Positions 1 through 5,665 of a DNA stretch of 5,665 bases are shown one piece after another. A program made the position numbers and the translations under genes. Under the pieces are notes generated by a model. That model was not told the origin of the DNA and searched no databases. It saw only the letters and a program-made list of their open reading frames with translations. Origin of the DNA: Eshraghiella sp045129695 (lineage in GTDB: Bacteria > Bacillota > Clostridia > Lachnospirales > Lachnospiraceae). Within the stretch, counting starts at the first letter, position 1. Every line of letters starts with the position of its first letter. The stretch is taken from the NCBI GenBank assembly GCA_045129695.1, contig JBGVJZ010000001.1, forward strand, positions 1 to 5,665, given 5' to 3'.

Positions 1-2697
1 TCATTCTCTTATGAGTATGACACTCAGGGTTATATAACGAAGGAAATCGCAGCAGACAGTGACGGTACAGTCATAAGAACCTATACCTACAATGACGCAG
101 GAGAGCTTGCTTCATTCACAGAGCAGGAAGGAGGAAACAAAGCCTTCTATGAATACACCTATGATTCATCTGGCAACAGAACAAGACTTCAGATAAGTGG
201 AACTGACAGACCTGAAACAGTAACATATAAGTATGATGAAGCAAACCGTCTTATTGAATCAACAAGTACAGTGGACGGCGTAACCACTTACATCTACGAT
301 GCCAACGGAAATCTCATAAGTGAACAGACAGGGGAAGAAGTAACTACATACGAGTACAATGTTGAGCAGCGCCTTGCGGCAGTTAGTAAAGGCGGAGAGC
401 TTCTGATGGCGGCAGCCTATGACGGAGACGGAAACAGGGTATTCCAGAAGTCCATTAAGGAAGTAACGGAGTATATCAGGGTTGAAAATATTGATAAGGA
501 AGATTCACAGGACAGTCCTGATAGCGGTGACGGTTTAGTCTCTGATAAAGATACCGGCGAAGCAGTTAATCCGGATGATGATTATAAGAATCCGGATATC
601 AGTGATAGTACTGATATGGGTGAGGGTGAATCATCACAGATTCCGAATATTCCTGATAATACAATTCCTGAAACCGATTCATCAGCTGATAAGGATATAA
701 TTGATACTGACAGCAAAGAACCGGATATAATATATACCTACTATGAAAAGGTATATGCAGACCCTGCGGATACCATCTTCTGGTACGGCTTCGGACAGGG
801 AATCATGCAGTTCTTTACAGGAAGCAATACATCCCTTGCCATGCATATGTCGGACGAATTCTGCCATGAATGGGATTACATAACAGGTCAGTATGAGCTG
901 GTGCTCCACAGCGAGGCGTTACCTGATGATGCAGGGAAAGAAGAGTCAGAATATAACAACAGAAGCCGTTCACGAAAGAGAAGCATAGTAATTCCTGATA
1001 ATGCGGAATACACACCTGTTACCAGAACTGAGTATGAGCTTACCTACTACGTTAACAATGTCAATACTAACAATACTCAGGTTCTCATGGAGTATGACGA
1101 AAACGGAACGATTAAGAACAGCTACACCTACGGTAATGAGAGAATCAGCATTGACAGTGAAGAAGAAAAGGACTACTACTTATATGACGGACGTGGCTCC
1201 GTATCACAGGTGGTTAATGCGGATGAAATCGTTGAGGCATACACCTATGACCCGTTCGGAAATGTGACAGGCGGAGCACCTGATTTTGAAAGCTTCTATG
1301 GTTATAATGCAGAAGATACCAACCCGGTGACGGGCTTACAGTATCTTAGGGCGAGATACTATGATAGTGCGACGGGAAGATTCTGCGTGGCGGACAGTTA
1401 TCTGGGAGATGTGACTAACCCGCTGACCTTGAACCGGTATATCTACACGCTTAATAATCCGGTGATGTATAATGACCCAAGCGGACATATACCAAAATGG
1501 CTTAAAAAAGTTGTGAACAGTGTAAAAGAAACCGCAGAAGAGGTTACGGAGTGGGCAGAGGAGACTGCTGATAAAGTATACAACTGGGGTAAAAAGACAA
1601 GTGAGAAGATTTATAACACTGCAACGAAAACTGCATCATCTGCAAAAAAATGGGCGAATAGTAATATTATTCAACCGATGAGTAATGACTTTAATAATGC
1701 GGTGGAATTATTGGAAAAAAGCGATAATATTGTTGCCAATAAGCTTGGTGCACAGTTAGATGCTGCTTCAACCACATTAAATAATGTTAAAACTACAGTT
1801 GAAAAGACTGTAACGCAAGCAAAACAAATGGTTAATGATATTATATGTGAAGGTAAAAAACTATATATAGATACCAAGGAATCTATAAAAGATGAATTGG
1901 GTATATATGACAGTGAGGATGAAGTTCCAAGAAACCCTATTGCCTATGATGAGGCACCGGACATCACAGGTGTTACATTTAAGGAAGTTTTATATCTTAA
2001 TAGTAGTAATGGAGCTTTTTTGCAGGGACATGCTGCAATAATATTGGTTACCGACAAAGATACAGGGTATTATTATAGTGTAACAGGTGATATGTCAAAA
2101 GGATTAGGTACAGTTTTAGGAGGTGATATACAGGGCGGTATTACAACAGTGGTTGAAGATAGTACGGCAGAAATAAGTAAAGTTAGACCATTGACTTCTG
2201 ATGAAATGAATAGTTTTTATAGTAATGGTAGAATAACCAGTATTAGACAAATTGGTAATATACAGGAAGATAAATATGATAGATATATATCTATTCCAAT
2301 TACTCATGAAGAAGGACTAGCGATGTTCAATAAAGCAGAAGAATATCGAACAAATGAAGACTACTCTTACAGTTTATATGAAGAAAATTGTGGAATTGTA
2401 GCACAACATATTCTTGCAGCAGGAGGAAAAGCATTTGTTATGTCTGAATGGTCGGCTGAGGATGAAAAAGAAATGCTTGAAAAGCTTACAGTAAGTAACT
2501 TTATTAAGGCTTATAAAAAAGATTATAATGATTATACCGTTCCAAATGCTGCTTATAATGAAGGAGTAAGGCAAATAAATGAAAATTCGCCTACTGGCAG
2601 TGATAGCAGAGTGGGGTGGGAAGCTAAAAATGTCACGAATTATAAAGAAGATTCGGTATTAGACGAATATATAAGAGTGAAGAATCCATTTAGATAA
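1..2697 (+). CDS. Rhs/YD-repeat polymorphic toxin, 5'-partial, with permuted papain-like C-terminal toxin domain
   Basis: The frame is open from base 1, so the GTG at 271 is an internal Val codon and the true start lies upstream; 898 residues are visible. Domains in window numbering: YD repeats 4-148 (YTYDSSGNR, YIYDANGNLI); Asp/Ser-rich linker 161-245; aromatic insert about 255-310 (FWYGFGQG); a further YD stretch 320-390; Rhs core 391-496 (YDPFGNV, YLRARYYD, YNDPSGH); Lys/Glu/Trp-rich helical region 497-650; toxin domain about 651-898 with His677 (GHAAI) and Cys797 (EENCGIVAQH). In known Rhs proteins the repeats form a shell around the toxin, and the core cleaves the chain near the DPxG motif. 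Delivery is probably by secretion to the surface, but the N-terminus is absent. GC falls sharply after DPSGH, so the tip looks like a later acquisition. The Rhs assignment is firm; toxin chemistry is inferred from motif order only. Confidence 0.95.
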   Translation, partial: SFSYEYDTQGYITKEIAADSDGTVIRTYTYNDAGELASFTEQEGGNKAFYEYTYDSSGNRTRLQISGTDRPETVTYKYDEANRLIESTSTVDGVTTYIYDANGNLISEQTGEEVTTYEYNVEQRLAAVSKGGELLMAAAYDGDGNRVFQKSIKEVTEYIRVENIDKEDSQDSPDSGDGLVSDKDTGEAVNPDDDYKNPDISDSTDMGEGESSQIPNIPDNTIPETDSSADKDIIDTDSKEPDIIYTYYEKVYADPADTIFWYGFGQGIMQFFTGSNTSLAMHMSDEFCHEWDYITGQYELVLHSEALPDDAGKEESEYNNRSRSRKRSIVIPDNAEYTPVTRTEYELTYYVNNVNTNNTQVLMEYDENGTIKNSYTYGNERISIDSEEEKDYYLYDGRGSVSQVVNADEIVEAYTYDPFGNVTGGAPDFESFYGYNAEDTNPVTGLQYLRARYYDSATGRFCVADSYLGDVTNPLTLNRYIYTLNNPVMYNDPSGHIPKWLKKVVNSVKETAEEVTEWAEETADKVYNWGKKTSEKIYNTATKTASSAKKWANSNIIQPMSNDFNNAVELLEKSDNIVANKLGAQLDAASTTLNNVKTTVEKTVTQAKQMVNDIICEGKKLYIDTKESIKDELGIYDSEDEVPRNPIAYDEAPDITGVTFKEVLYLNSSNGAFLQGHAAIILVTDKDTGYYYSVTGDMSKGLGTVLGGDIQGGITTVVEDSTAEISKVRPLTSDEMNSFYSNGRITSIRQIGNIQEDKYDRYISIPITHEEGLAMFNKAEEYRTNEDYSYSLYEENCGIVAQHILAAGGKAFVMSEWSAEDEKEMLEKLTVSNFIKAYKKDYNDYTVPNAAYNEGVRQINENSPTGSDSRVGWEAKNVTNYKEDSVLDEYIRVKNPFR
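10..450 (+). repeat. Tandem YD repeats (protein level)
   Basis: About seven degenerate repeats of the form Y-x-Y-D/N-x-x-G/x-x-L/R recur every 20-24 residues. They begin at window residues 4, 28, 52, 76, 97, 117 and about 138; examples are YTYNDAGEL, YKYDEANRLI and YIYDANGNLI. In Rhs and teneurin proteins such repeats build a beta-strand spiral shell. The repeats are conserved as protein; the DNA copies have diverged. The array continues upstream of the window. Confidence 0.9.
481..930 (+). other. Acidic linker plus aromatic insert inside the Rhs protein
   Basis: Window residues 161-310 interrupt the YD-repeat pattern. The first part, about 161-245, is rich in Asp, Ser, Pro and Glu (for example SDSTDMGEGE and IPDNTIPETD) and is probably disordered. 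The second part, about 255-310, is aromatic and includes FWYGFGQG, a run of Met/Phe/His residues and an HEW motif. YD-like sequence resumes after about residue 320. I do not recognise a named domain. It ends just before the block that is duplicated downstream, so it may mark the edge between the fixed shell and the exchangeable part. Confidence 0.6.
957..1488 (+). repeat. Direct repeat, copy 1: Rhs core homology block
   Basis: This 532-bp block recurs at 5019-5550 with a constant offset of 4062 bp, no insertions or deletions and the same reading frame. I counted about 36 mismatches by eye, giving about 93% identity and about 10 differences in 177 residues. It encodes the last YD-like segment and the Rhs core up to the His of DPSGH. 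Similarity stops exactly at the codon after that His. It is a suitable arm for homologous recombination between the expressed tip and the orphan tip. Confidence 0.95.
1489..1950 (+). other. Amphipathic helical pretoxin segment of the Rhs C-terminus
   Basis: Window residues 497-650 directly follow DPSGH. The segment is rich in Lys, Glu, Ala, Thr and regularly spaced Trp/Val/Ile (for example KWLKKVVNSVKETAEE and EWAEETADKVYNWGKK), as expected for a long amphipathic helix or coiled coil, somewhat like the 11-residue repeats of LEA or apolipoprotein helices. It contains no apparent membrane segment. It sits between the cleavage motif and the predicted catalytic domain, so it may help encapsulation, release or membrane contact; that role is inference. 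Confidence 0.55.
1951..2697 (+). other. Predicted toxin domain, permuted NlpC/P60 or LRAT-like (papain fold)
   Basis: Window residues 651-898. His677 lies in GHAAIILV, a predicted beta strand, followed by a YYYSV strand. About 120 residues later comes DRYISIPI, then a helix, then SLYEENC797GIVAQHI leading to LAAGG. Nucleophile Cys at the start of a helix, preceded by Asn and by an aromatic strand-turn, with the His upstream of the Cys, is the order known for circularly permuted NlpC/P60 families (LRAT, YiiX/YaeF; DUF4105-like proteins show a similar NNC motif). Members cleave or transfer amide and ester bonds in peptides, peptidoglycan or lipids. The third catalytic residue is not clear, and I cannot choose a substrate from sequence. 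Lipoprotein neighbours favour an envelope target. Confidence 0.5.
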
Positions 2698-2740
2698 GTA
2701 TATAAATGAATTTGTGTGAATAGCATTAAATTACTAAACT

Positions 2741-2748
2741 AAAGGTGG
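2741..2748 (+). promoter_or_regulatory. Ribosome binding site of the first lipoprotein gene
   Basis: AAAGGTGG lies 9 nt before the ATG at 2758 and supports that start. The 60-bp gap after the rhs stop codon shows no convincing promoter or terminator, which favours co-transcription with rhs. Confidence 0.75.
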
Positions 2749-2757
2749 TGTGAGTAT

Positions 2758-3774
2758 ATGAAAAAATTCATAAAAATGTTCCTAATTTTTTCAATTTCAG
2801 TTATTCTGTTAGGATGCAATAGAAGTAATGCAAAAGAGTACATAAAAATATATGATGGAAAAATTTATTGTTCATCATTAGATTCATATGTAGCTATAGA
2901 TGCGAAGATGGGAGTGCAAATTAAACCTGTTTTTACCAATAATGGTAAAAAGGTAATAATGGTATCAAAATCAATGGATTCTGCTACCGGTGAGTATAAA
3001 TTTTTTAAGATTTGTTTCATTAATACAGAGACATATGAAGTTCACGAAATTGATATAAAGGAATATTTATTATGCAGTAAATATTCTGATATTACATTTA
3101 GTGAGAATATGAAAATTCTTGAGCCTGATGCAATAGATTATCAGGATGATATTTTGTATTTTACTGCTGAAGTAAATAAAAATCAGGCTATGTTATTTAT
3201 TGTTAATACAGTAACAGGAGATTTTACCCATTCAGAGTCGGTGAAATTTTTTGGAAGTAAGATTGTAGAAGTATCAGAAGATGGAAAATATGTTTATGTA
3301 ACTGTACCTAAAGAGCAGGATATAGATTTGAAGGAAGGAAATGTTTATAATATTTTAGCTTTTGATACGGAACAATTAGAATTTAATGTGTATAAGGAGG
3401 GTGCACAGGATTTACAGTTTTCGCCTGATTATAAGTATATGGCATATGTAGAAAGTGAAATAATTACAAAAACTAATGAAAAAGGAGCGTATTTTGATTC
3501 CGGAACACAAAAGTTAGTTGTTAAGGATATGGTGAGTGATGAAATTGTGTATGAGTTGAATCCAATACCGCAAAGCTCTAAAATATATAGATTTAGTGCA
3601 GATAGTAAGGGTATACTTTGTTTTGAAACACAATTTCGCTCTGTAATTACCGGATCTCAAGGCAGATATGTGGGAATATACATTGATTTAACAAAAGGAA
3701 CTAAAAAGAAATTATTTACCGGAAAATGGGGAGAGGAGCTTGGAGAAGTTATAATTATTGGAAATTCCAATTAA
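2758..3774 (+). CDS. Putative immunity lipoprotein with beta-propeller-like blades
   Basis: The 338-residue product begins with a Lys-rich n-region, a hydrophobic core and the lipobox LLGC with Cys20, so it should be lipidated and held on the outer face of the membrane. The mature part has recurring blade-like strands: SEDGKYVYVTV (173-183), FSPDYKYMAYVES (221-233) and FSADSKGILCFET (279-291). These resemble TolB/WD40-type propellers in which an S-x-D-G-K/Y turn precedes two strands. I do not recognise a named family. The gene starts 60 bp after the toxin stop, on the same strand, and has the low GC of the toxin tip; this is the usual place for a cognate immunity gene. Its surface location suggests it neutralises a toxin acting outside the cytoplasm. 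A sensing or toxin-folding role is an alternative. The lipoprotein call is firm and the immunity role is inferred. Confidence 0.85.
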   Translation: MKKFIKMFLIFSISVILLGCNRSNAKEYIKIYDGKIYCSSLDSYVAIDAKMGVQIKPVFTNNGKKVIMVSKSMDSATGEYKFFKICFINTETYEVHEIDIKEYLLCSKYSDITFSENMKILEPDAIDYQDDILYFTAEVNKNQAMLFIVNTVTGDFTHSESVKFFGSKIVEVSEDGKYVYVTVPKEQDIDLKEGNVYNILAFDTEQLEFNVYKEGAQDLQFSPDYKYMAYVESEIITKTNEKGAYFDSGTQKLVVKDMVSDEIVYELNPIPQSSKIYRFSADSKGILCFETQFRSVITGSQGRYVGIYIDLTKGTKKKLFTGKWGEELGEVIIIGNSN

Positions 3775-3825
3775 AATTTATTTAAGACAAAAGTCATACT
3801 TATGATTGAAAAATAGTGGTATAAA

Positions 3826-3854
3826 TTGTCAAAATAAACAAAGTAATATATAAA
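3826..3854 (+). promoter_or_regulatory. Predicted sigma-A-type promoter of the second lipoprotein gene
   Basis: TTGTCA at 3826-3831 and TATAAA at 3849-3854 are separated by 17 bp. Each box differs from the consensus in one base. Transcription would start near 3861 and leave a leader of about 80 nt before the ATG at 3941. The surrounding 166-bp spacer (3775-3940) is very AT-rich, which raises the chance of a coincidental match, but this is the best match I found in the window. It would let the second lipoprotein be made independently of rhs. Confidence 0.55.
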
Positions 3855-3925
3855 CACTGCGATTATGCAACTTATATTATTCATAGTAGAGATAAATGGT
3901 GGGAGTTGTATAGATATTTAACAAC

Positions 3926-3935
3926 AGGAGGAAGG
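3926..3935 (+). promoter_or_regulatory. Strong ribosome binding site of the second lipoprotein gene
   Basis: AGGAGGAAGG contains a full AGGAGG ending 9 nt before the ATG at 3941. It fixes the start and predicts efficient translation, stronger than the site before the first lipoprotein gene. Confidence 0.85.
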
Positions 3936-3940
3936 ATATT

Positions 3941-5011
3941 ATGAGAAACGCTTATGGTATTATTTCAATATTTTTTATTAGTGCTATTTGCTTTGGGTGC
4001 ATAAATACACATAAACAAAATAATATTGAAAACAGTGATGAATTACGAGAATCTGAAAATATTACAGAAATGCATGAGACTCAAAGCAGTACGGCAATTT
4101 ATTCAAACCAATATAGGGATTTAAACAGCTACATCATAAATAAGAACTTTGTCAATCTGATTTCGGAAAATAATCCTATTGATGCTACATATAATGCTAC
4201 AGAAATTCCTTATGATACGGAAGGCTGCATAAAAGTGGCATGTACATTTAAAGATTACTGGTGGGAGGAAATGGACTACAGTTATAAACACCTTTATAAC
4301 GTTTTGGACAGTGAAGACAGACGGGTATTGGAAGAATCACAGAAGGCATGGGAGAAAGAGTTCGATAACAAAGATATAATTCAAAAGAACCTGTATTATA
4401 ACAATAAATATTCTGTGCAAGCTTCACTTGATAAAGTGTTAATGAATGATTTGCAGATGGAAAATGTGCGCTATAGGACGATTAAATTAAAAGAATATTA
4501 CTATATTATTACCGGTGAGCTGAATTTTCAATTCAAAGATGTTGAATTGAAGACAAATGGAGATGTTCAAAGTAGTAGTTCAACATATTTTGTTCCTGCA
4601 CCGATAATTGATGCAATAGATATTAAAAATAACCCTATAGATGCTGCTTATTATTCGATAAAAGTTAATGATATTAGTGATCATATAGAAATGATTTGTA
4701 CATACCAAAACTACTGGTGGGAGGAAATGGAGTATACCTACAACCAGCTTAATAGTGTTCTTAATAATGAAGACAGACAGGTACTTGTGCAATCACAGGA
4801 AGCGTGGGAAACAGATTTTTACAATCAGAATATATTGCAAAATAATCTGTATATTAATAATAAGTATTCAGAAGCAGATGATGATGAGACAATTGAGTTA
4901 AATATTTTGCAAATGGAAAATGTACGTTATCGAGCATTGGAATTGAAAGAATATTATTATATTATTACTAGAGAACTGATTTTTCAATATGAAGAAATAG
5001 CAGCGGAGTAA
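3941..5011 (+). CDS. Lipoprotein with two tandem LprI/DUF1311-like domains, putative immunity protein
   Basis: The 356-residue product has a signal peptide ending in the lipobox CFGC with Cys20, then a polar linker to about residue 75, then two copies of one domain (78-199 and 231-351) joined by a Ser-rich linker. Each copy opens with NPIDA, contains YWWEEM, then a helical pair with L..VL..EDR.VL..SQ.AWE, and closes with LQMENVRYR and KEYYYIIT. The middle helical motif (Leu-rich helix, short turn, then Q-x-x-W) resembles LprI/DUF1311 proteins, where LprI is a lipoprotein lysozyme inhibitor in mycobacteria; the conserved C-terminal Cys of that family is not evident here. It has its own promoter and RBS and ends 7 bp before the orphan rhs block. 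It may be a second immunity protein for the upstream toxin, or immunity left from a lost toxin. Lipoprotein and duplication are firm; family and role are tentative. Confidence 0.85.
   Translation: MRNAYGIISIFFISAICFGCINTHKQNNIENSDELRESENITEMHETQSSTAIYSNQYRDLNSYIINKNFVNLISENNPIDATYNATEIPYDTEGCIKVACTFKDYWWEEMDYSYKHLYNVLDSEDRRVLEESQKAWEKEFDNKDIIQKNLYYNNKYSVQASLDKVLMNDLQMENVRYRTIKLKEYYYIITGELNFQFKDVELKTNGDVQSSSSTYFVPAPIIDAIDIKNNPIDAAYYSIKVNDISDHIEMICTYQNYWWEEMEYTYNQLNSVLNNEDRQVLVQSQEAWETDFYNQNILQNNLYINNKYSEADDDETIELNILQMENVRYRALELKEYYYIITRELIFQYEEIAAE
4172..4537 (+). repeat. Internal domain duplication, copy 1
   Basis: Encodes residues 78-199 of the second lipoprotein. Over the YWWEEM to NNKYS stretch the two copies share about 33 of 54 residues, and over LQMENV to FQF about 22 of 28. 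The middle part varies in length and sequence. The DNA has diverged, so the duplication is not recent. Confidence 0.9.
4631..4993 (+). repeat. Internal domain duplication, copy 2
   Basis: Encodes residues 231-351 of the second lipoprotein, starting NPIDAAY and ending near FQYEE. It keeps YWWEEM, EDR, SQ.AW, NNKYS, LQMENVRYR and KEYYYIIT from copy 1. It carries an acidic DDDET insert where copy 1 has a different, uncharged-to-mixed loop. Confidence 0.9.
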
Positions 5012-5018
5012 TTTATTT

Positions 5019-5550
5019 CAACAGAAGACGTTCACGAAAGAGAAGCATTGTAATTCCTGATAATGCGGAATACACACCTGTTACCAGAACTGAGTATGAG
5101 CTTACATACTACGTGAACAATGTCAATACTAACAATACTCAGGTTCTCATGGAGTATGACGAAAACGGAACGCTTAAGAACAGCTACACCTACGGTAATG
5201 AGAGAATCAGCATTGCCGGTGAAGAAGAGACGGACTACTACTTATATGACGGACGAGGCTCCGTATCACAGGTGTTTAATGCGGACAACATCGTTGAGAC
5301 CTACACCTATGACCCGTTCGGCAACGTGACAGGCGGAGCACCTGACTTTGAAAGCTTCTATGGTTATAATGCGGAAGAGACCAACCCGGTGACGGGACTG
5401 CAGTATCTTAGGGCGAGATACTATGACAGTGCGACGGGAAGGTTCTGCGTGGCGGACAGTTATCTTGGGGACGTGACTAAACCGCTGACACTGAATCGGT
5501 ATATCTATACGCTTAATAATCCGGTGATGTATAATGACCCGAGCGGACAC
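5019..5550 (+). repeat. Direct repeat, copy 2: Rhs core homology block
   Basis: This is the second copy of 957-1488, offset by 4062 bp (a multiple of three), without indels. The first 196 bp differ at about 5 sites, and the remaining 336 bp at about 31 sites. Most changes are synonymous. It starts 7 bp after the stop codon of the second lipoprotein gene and ends at the His codon of DPSGH. Confidence 0.95.
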
Positions 5551-5665
5551 TGGTTTCATATAGTAGCTGGAATTGTTGTAGGAGCAGTTGTAGGAGCGGT
5601 TACCGGAGTTGTCAGTGAAGCGATATCCGCAAAAGTAGAAGGCAGAAAATTTAACGGAAAAAATG
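5020..5665 (+). pseudogene. Orphan rhs tip: start-less Rhs core fused to a different C-terminal toxin region, 3'-partial
   Basis: The frame is open from 4993 to the window end but has no plausible start: the first in-frame ATG, at 5149, is inside the core homology and has no ribosome binding site. The product would read through the same YD segment and Rhs core (YDPFGNV, YLRARYYD, DPSGH) and then enter a new sequence, WFHIVAGIVVGAVVGAV and onward. This new part shares nothing with the upstream tip. Its Gly/Ala/Val pattern is the hydrophobic, glycine-zipper-like segment common at the start of Rhs/WapA pretoxin regions, so a toxin domain should follow outside the window. Displaced rhs C-terminal fragments of this kind are known from enterobacterial rhs loci. 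I infer a silent cassette that becomes expressed after recombination with the intact rhs gene. It could also be a decaying remnant, but the frame is intact. Confidence 0.85.

Noticed and set aside
271..273. GTG as the start of the rhs gene
   Set aside because: The same frame is open back to base 1 and encodes four further YD repeats, so this is an internal Val codon.
1001..1267. Small + strand reading frame, with a related one at 5120-5329
   Set aside because: Both lie in another frame of the Rhs core and resemble each other only because the core DNA is duplicated; neither has a ribosome binding site.
2698..2757. Promoter between rhs and the first lipoprotein gene
   Set aside because: Only weak boxes such as TTTGTG and TACTAA are present, and the short gap fits co-transcription.
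3792..3807. Imperfect palindrome as operator or terminator
   Set aside because: Only about 12 of 16 positions are symmetric in very AT-rich DNA, and no T-run follows, so it is not a terminator and is weak as an operator.
5149..5151. ATG as a start for a short expressed Rhs tip protein
   Set aside because: It matches an internal Met of the full-length protein (1087-1089), and no Shine-Dalgarno sequence precedes it at a suitable distance.
957..5550. Composite transposon or IS-flanked element
   Set aside because: The direct repeats are coding Rhs core sequence; there is no transposase, terminal inverted repeat or target-site duplication in view.
5266..5559. 97-codon reading frame on the - strand
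   Set aside because: It is antisense to the conserved Rhs core and lacks a ribosome binding site or recognisable domain.

Overview
The window is part of a polymorphic-toxin (Rhs/YD-repeat) locus, and everything legible is on the + strand. AGGAGG-type ribosome binding sites, two lipoproteins with lipobox Cys at residue 20, low GC in the accessory genes and a wall-associated style of YD-repeat protein suggest a low-GC Gram-positive host. A gut or rumen Clostridia/Lachnospiraceae-like bacterium is my guess; no marker gene settles it.

Layout. (1) 1-2697 is the 3' part of a large rhs gene whose start lies outside the window. It encodes YD repeats, an acidic linker with an aromatic insert, the conserved Rhs core ending in DPSGH, an amphipathic helical pretoxin region, and a C-terminal domain with a His...Cys order that resembles permuted NlpC/P60 or LRAT-like papain folds. 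(2) 2758-3774 encodes a lipoprotein with beta-propeller-like blade motifs, 60 bp after the toxin and probably co-transcribed: the best immunity candidate. (3) 3775-3940 is an AT-rich spacer with a good sigma-A-type promoter. (4) 3941-5011 encodes a second lipoprotein made of two copies of a domain resembling LprI/DUF1311. (5) 5020 to the window end is a start-less in-frame copy of the Rhs core (532 bp, about 93% identical to 957-1488, no indels) that runs through DPSGH into a different, glycine-zipper-like C-terminal region cut by the window edge. This is an orphan rhs tip, probably a silent cassette.

How the parts fit. The upstream protein would be the expressed, exported toxin; its tip would be released at the DPSGH junction. 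The two surface-anchored lipoproteins fit protection against a toxin acting outside the membrane or at the envelope. The downstream copy offers a long homology arm in the same reading frame, so one crossover between the repeats would swap the His/Cys toxin tip for the orphan tip and delete both lipoprotein genes. GC drops sharply right after DPSGH (by eye, about 52% at 1321-1380, 32% at 2281-2340, 23% at 3001-3060), as expected for a conserved core carrying exchanged tip and immunity modules.

I saw no tRNA, rRNA, CRISPR array, transposase or clear rho-independent terminator.
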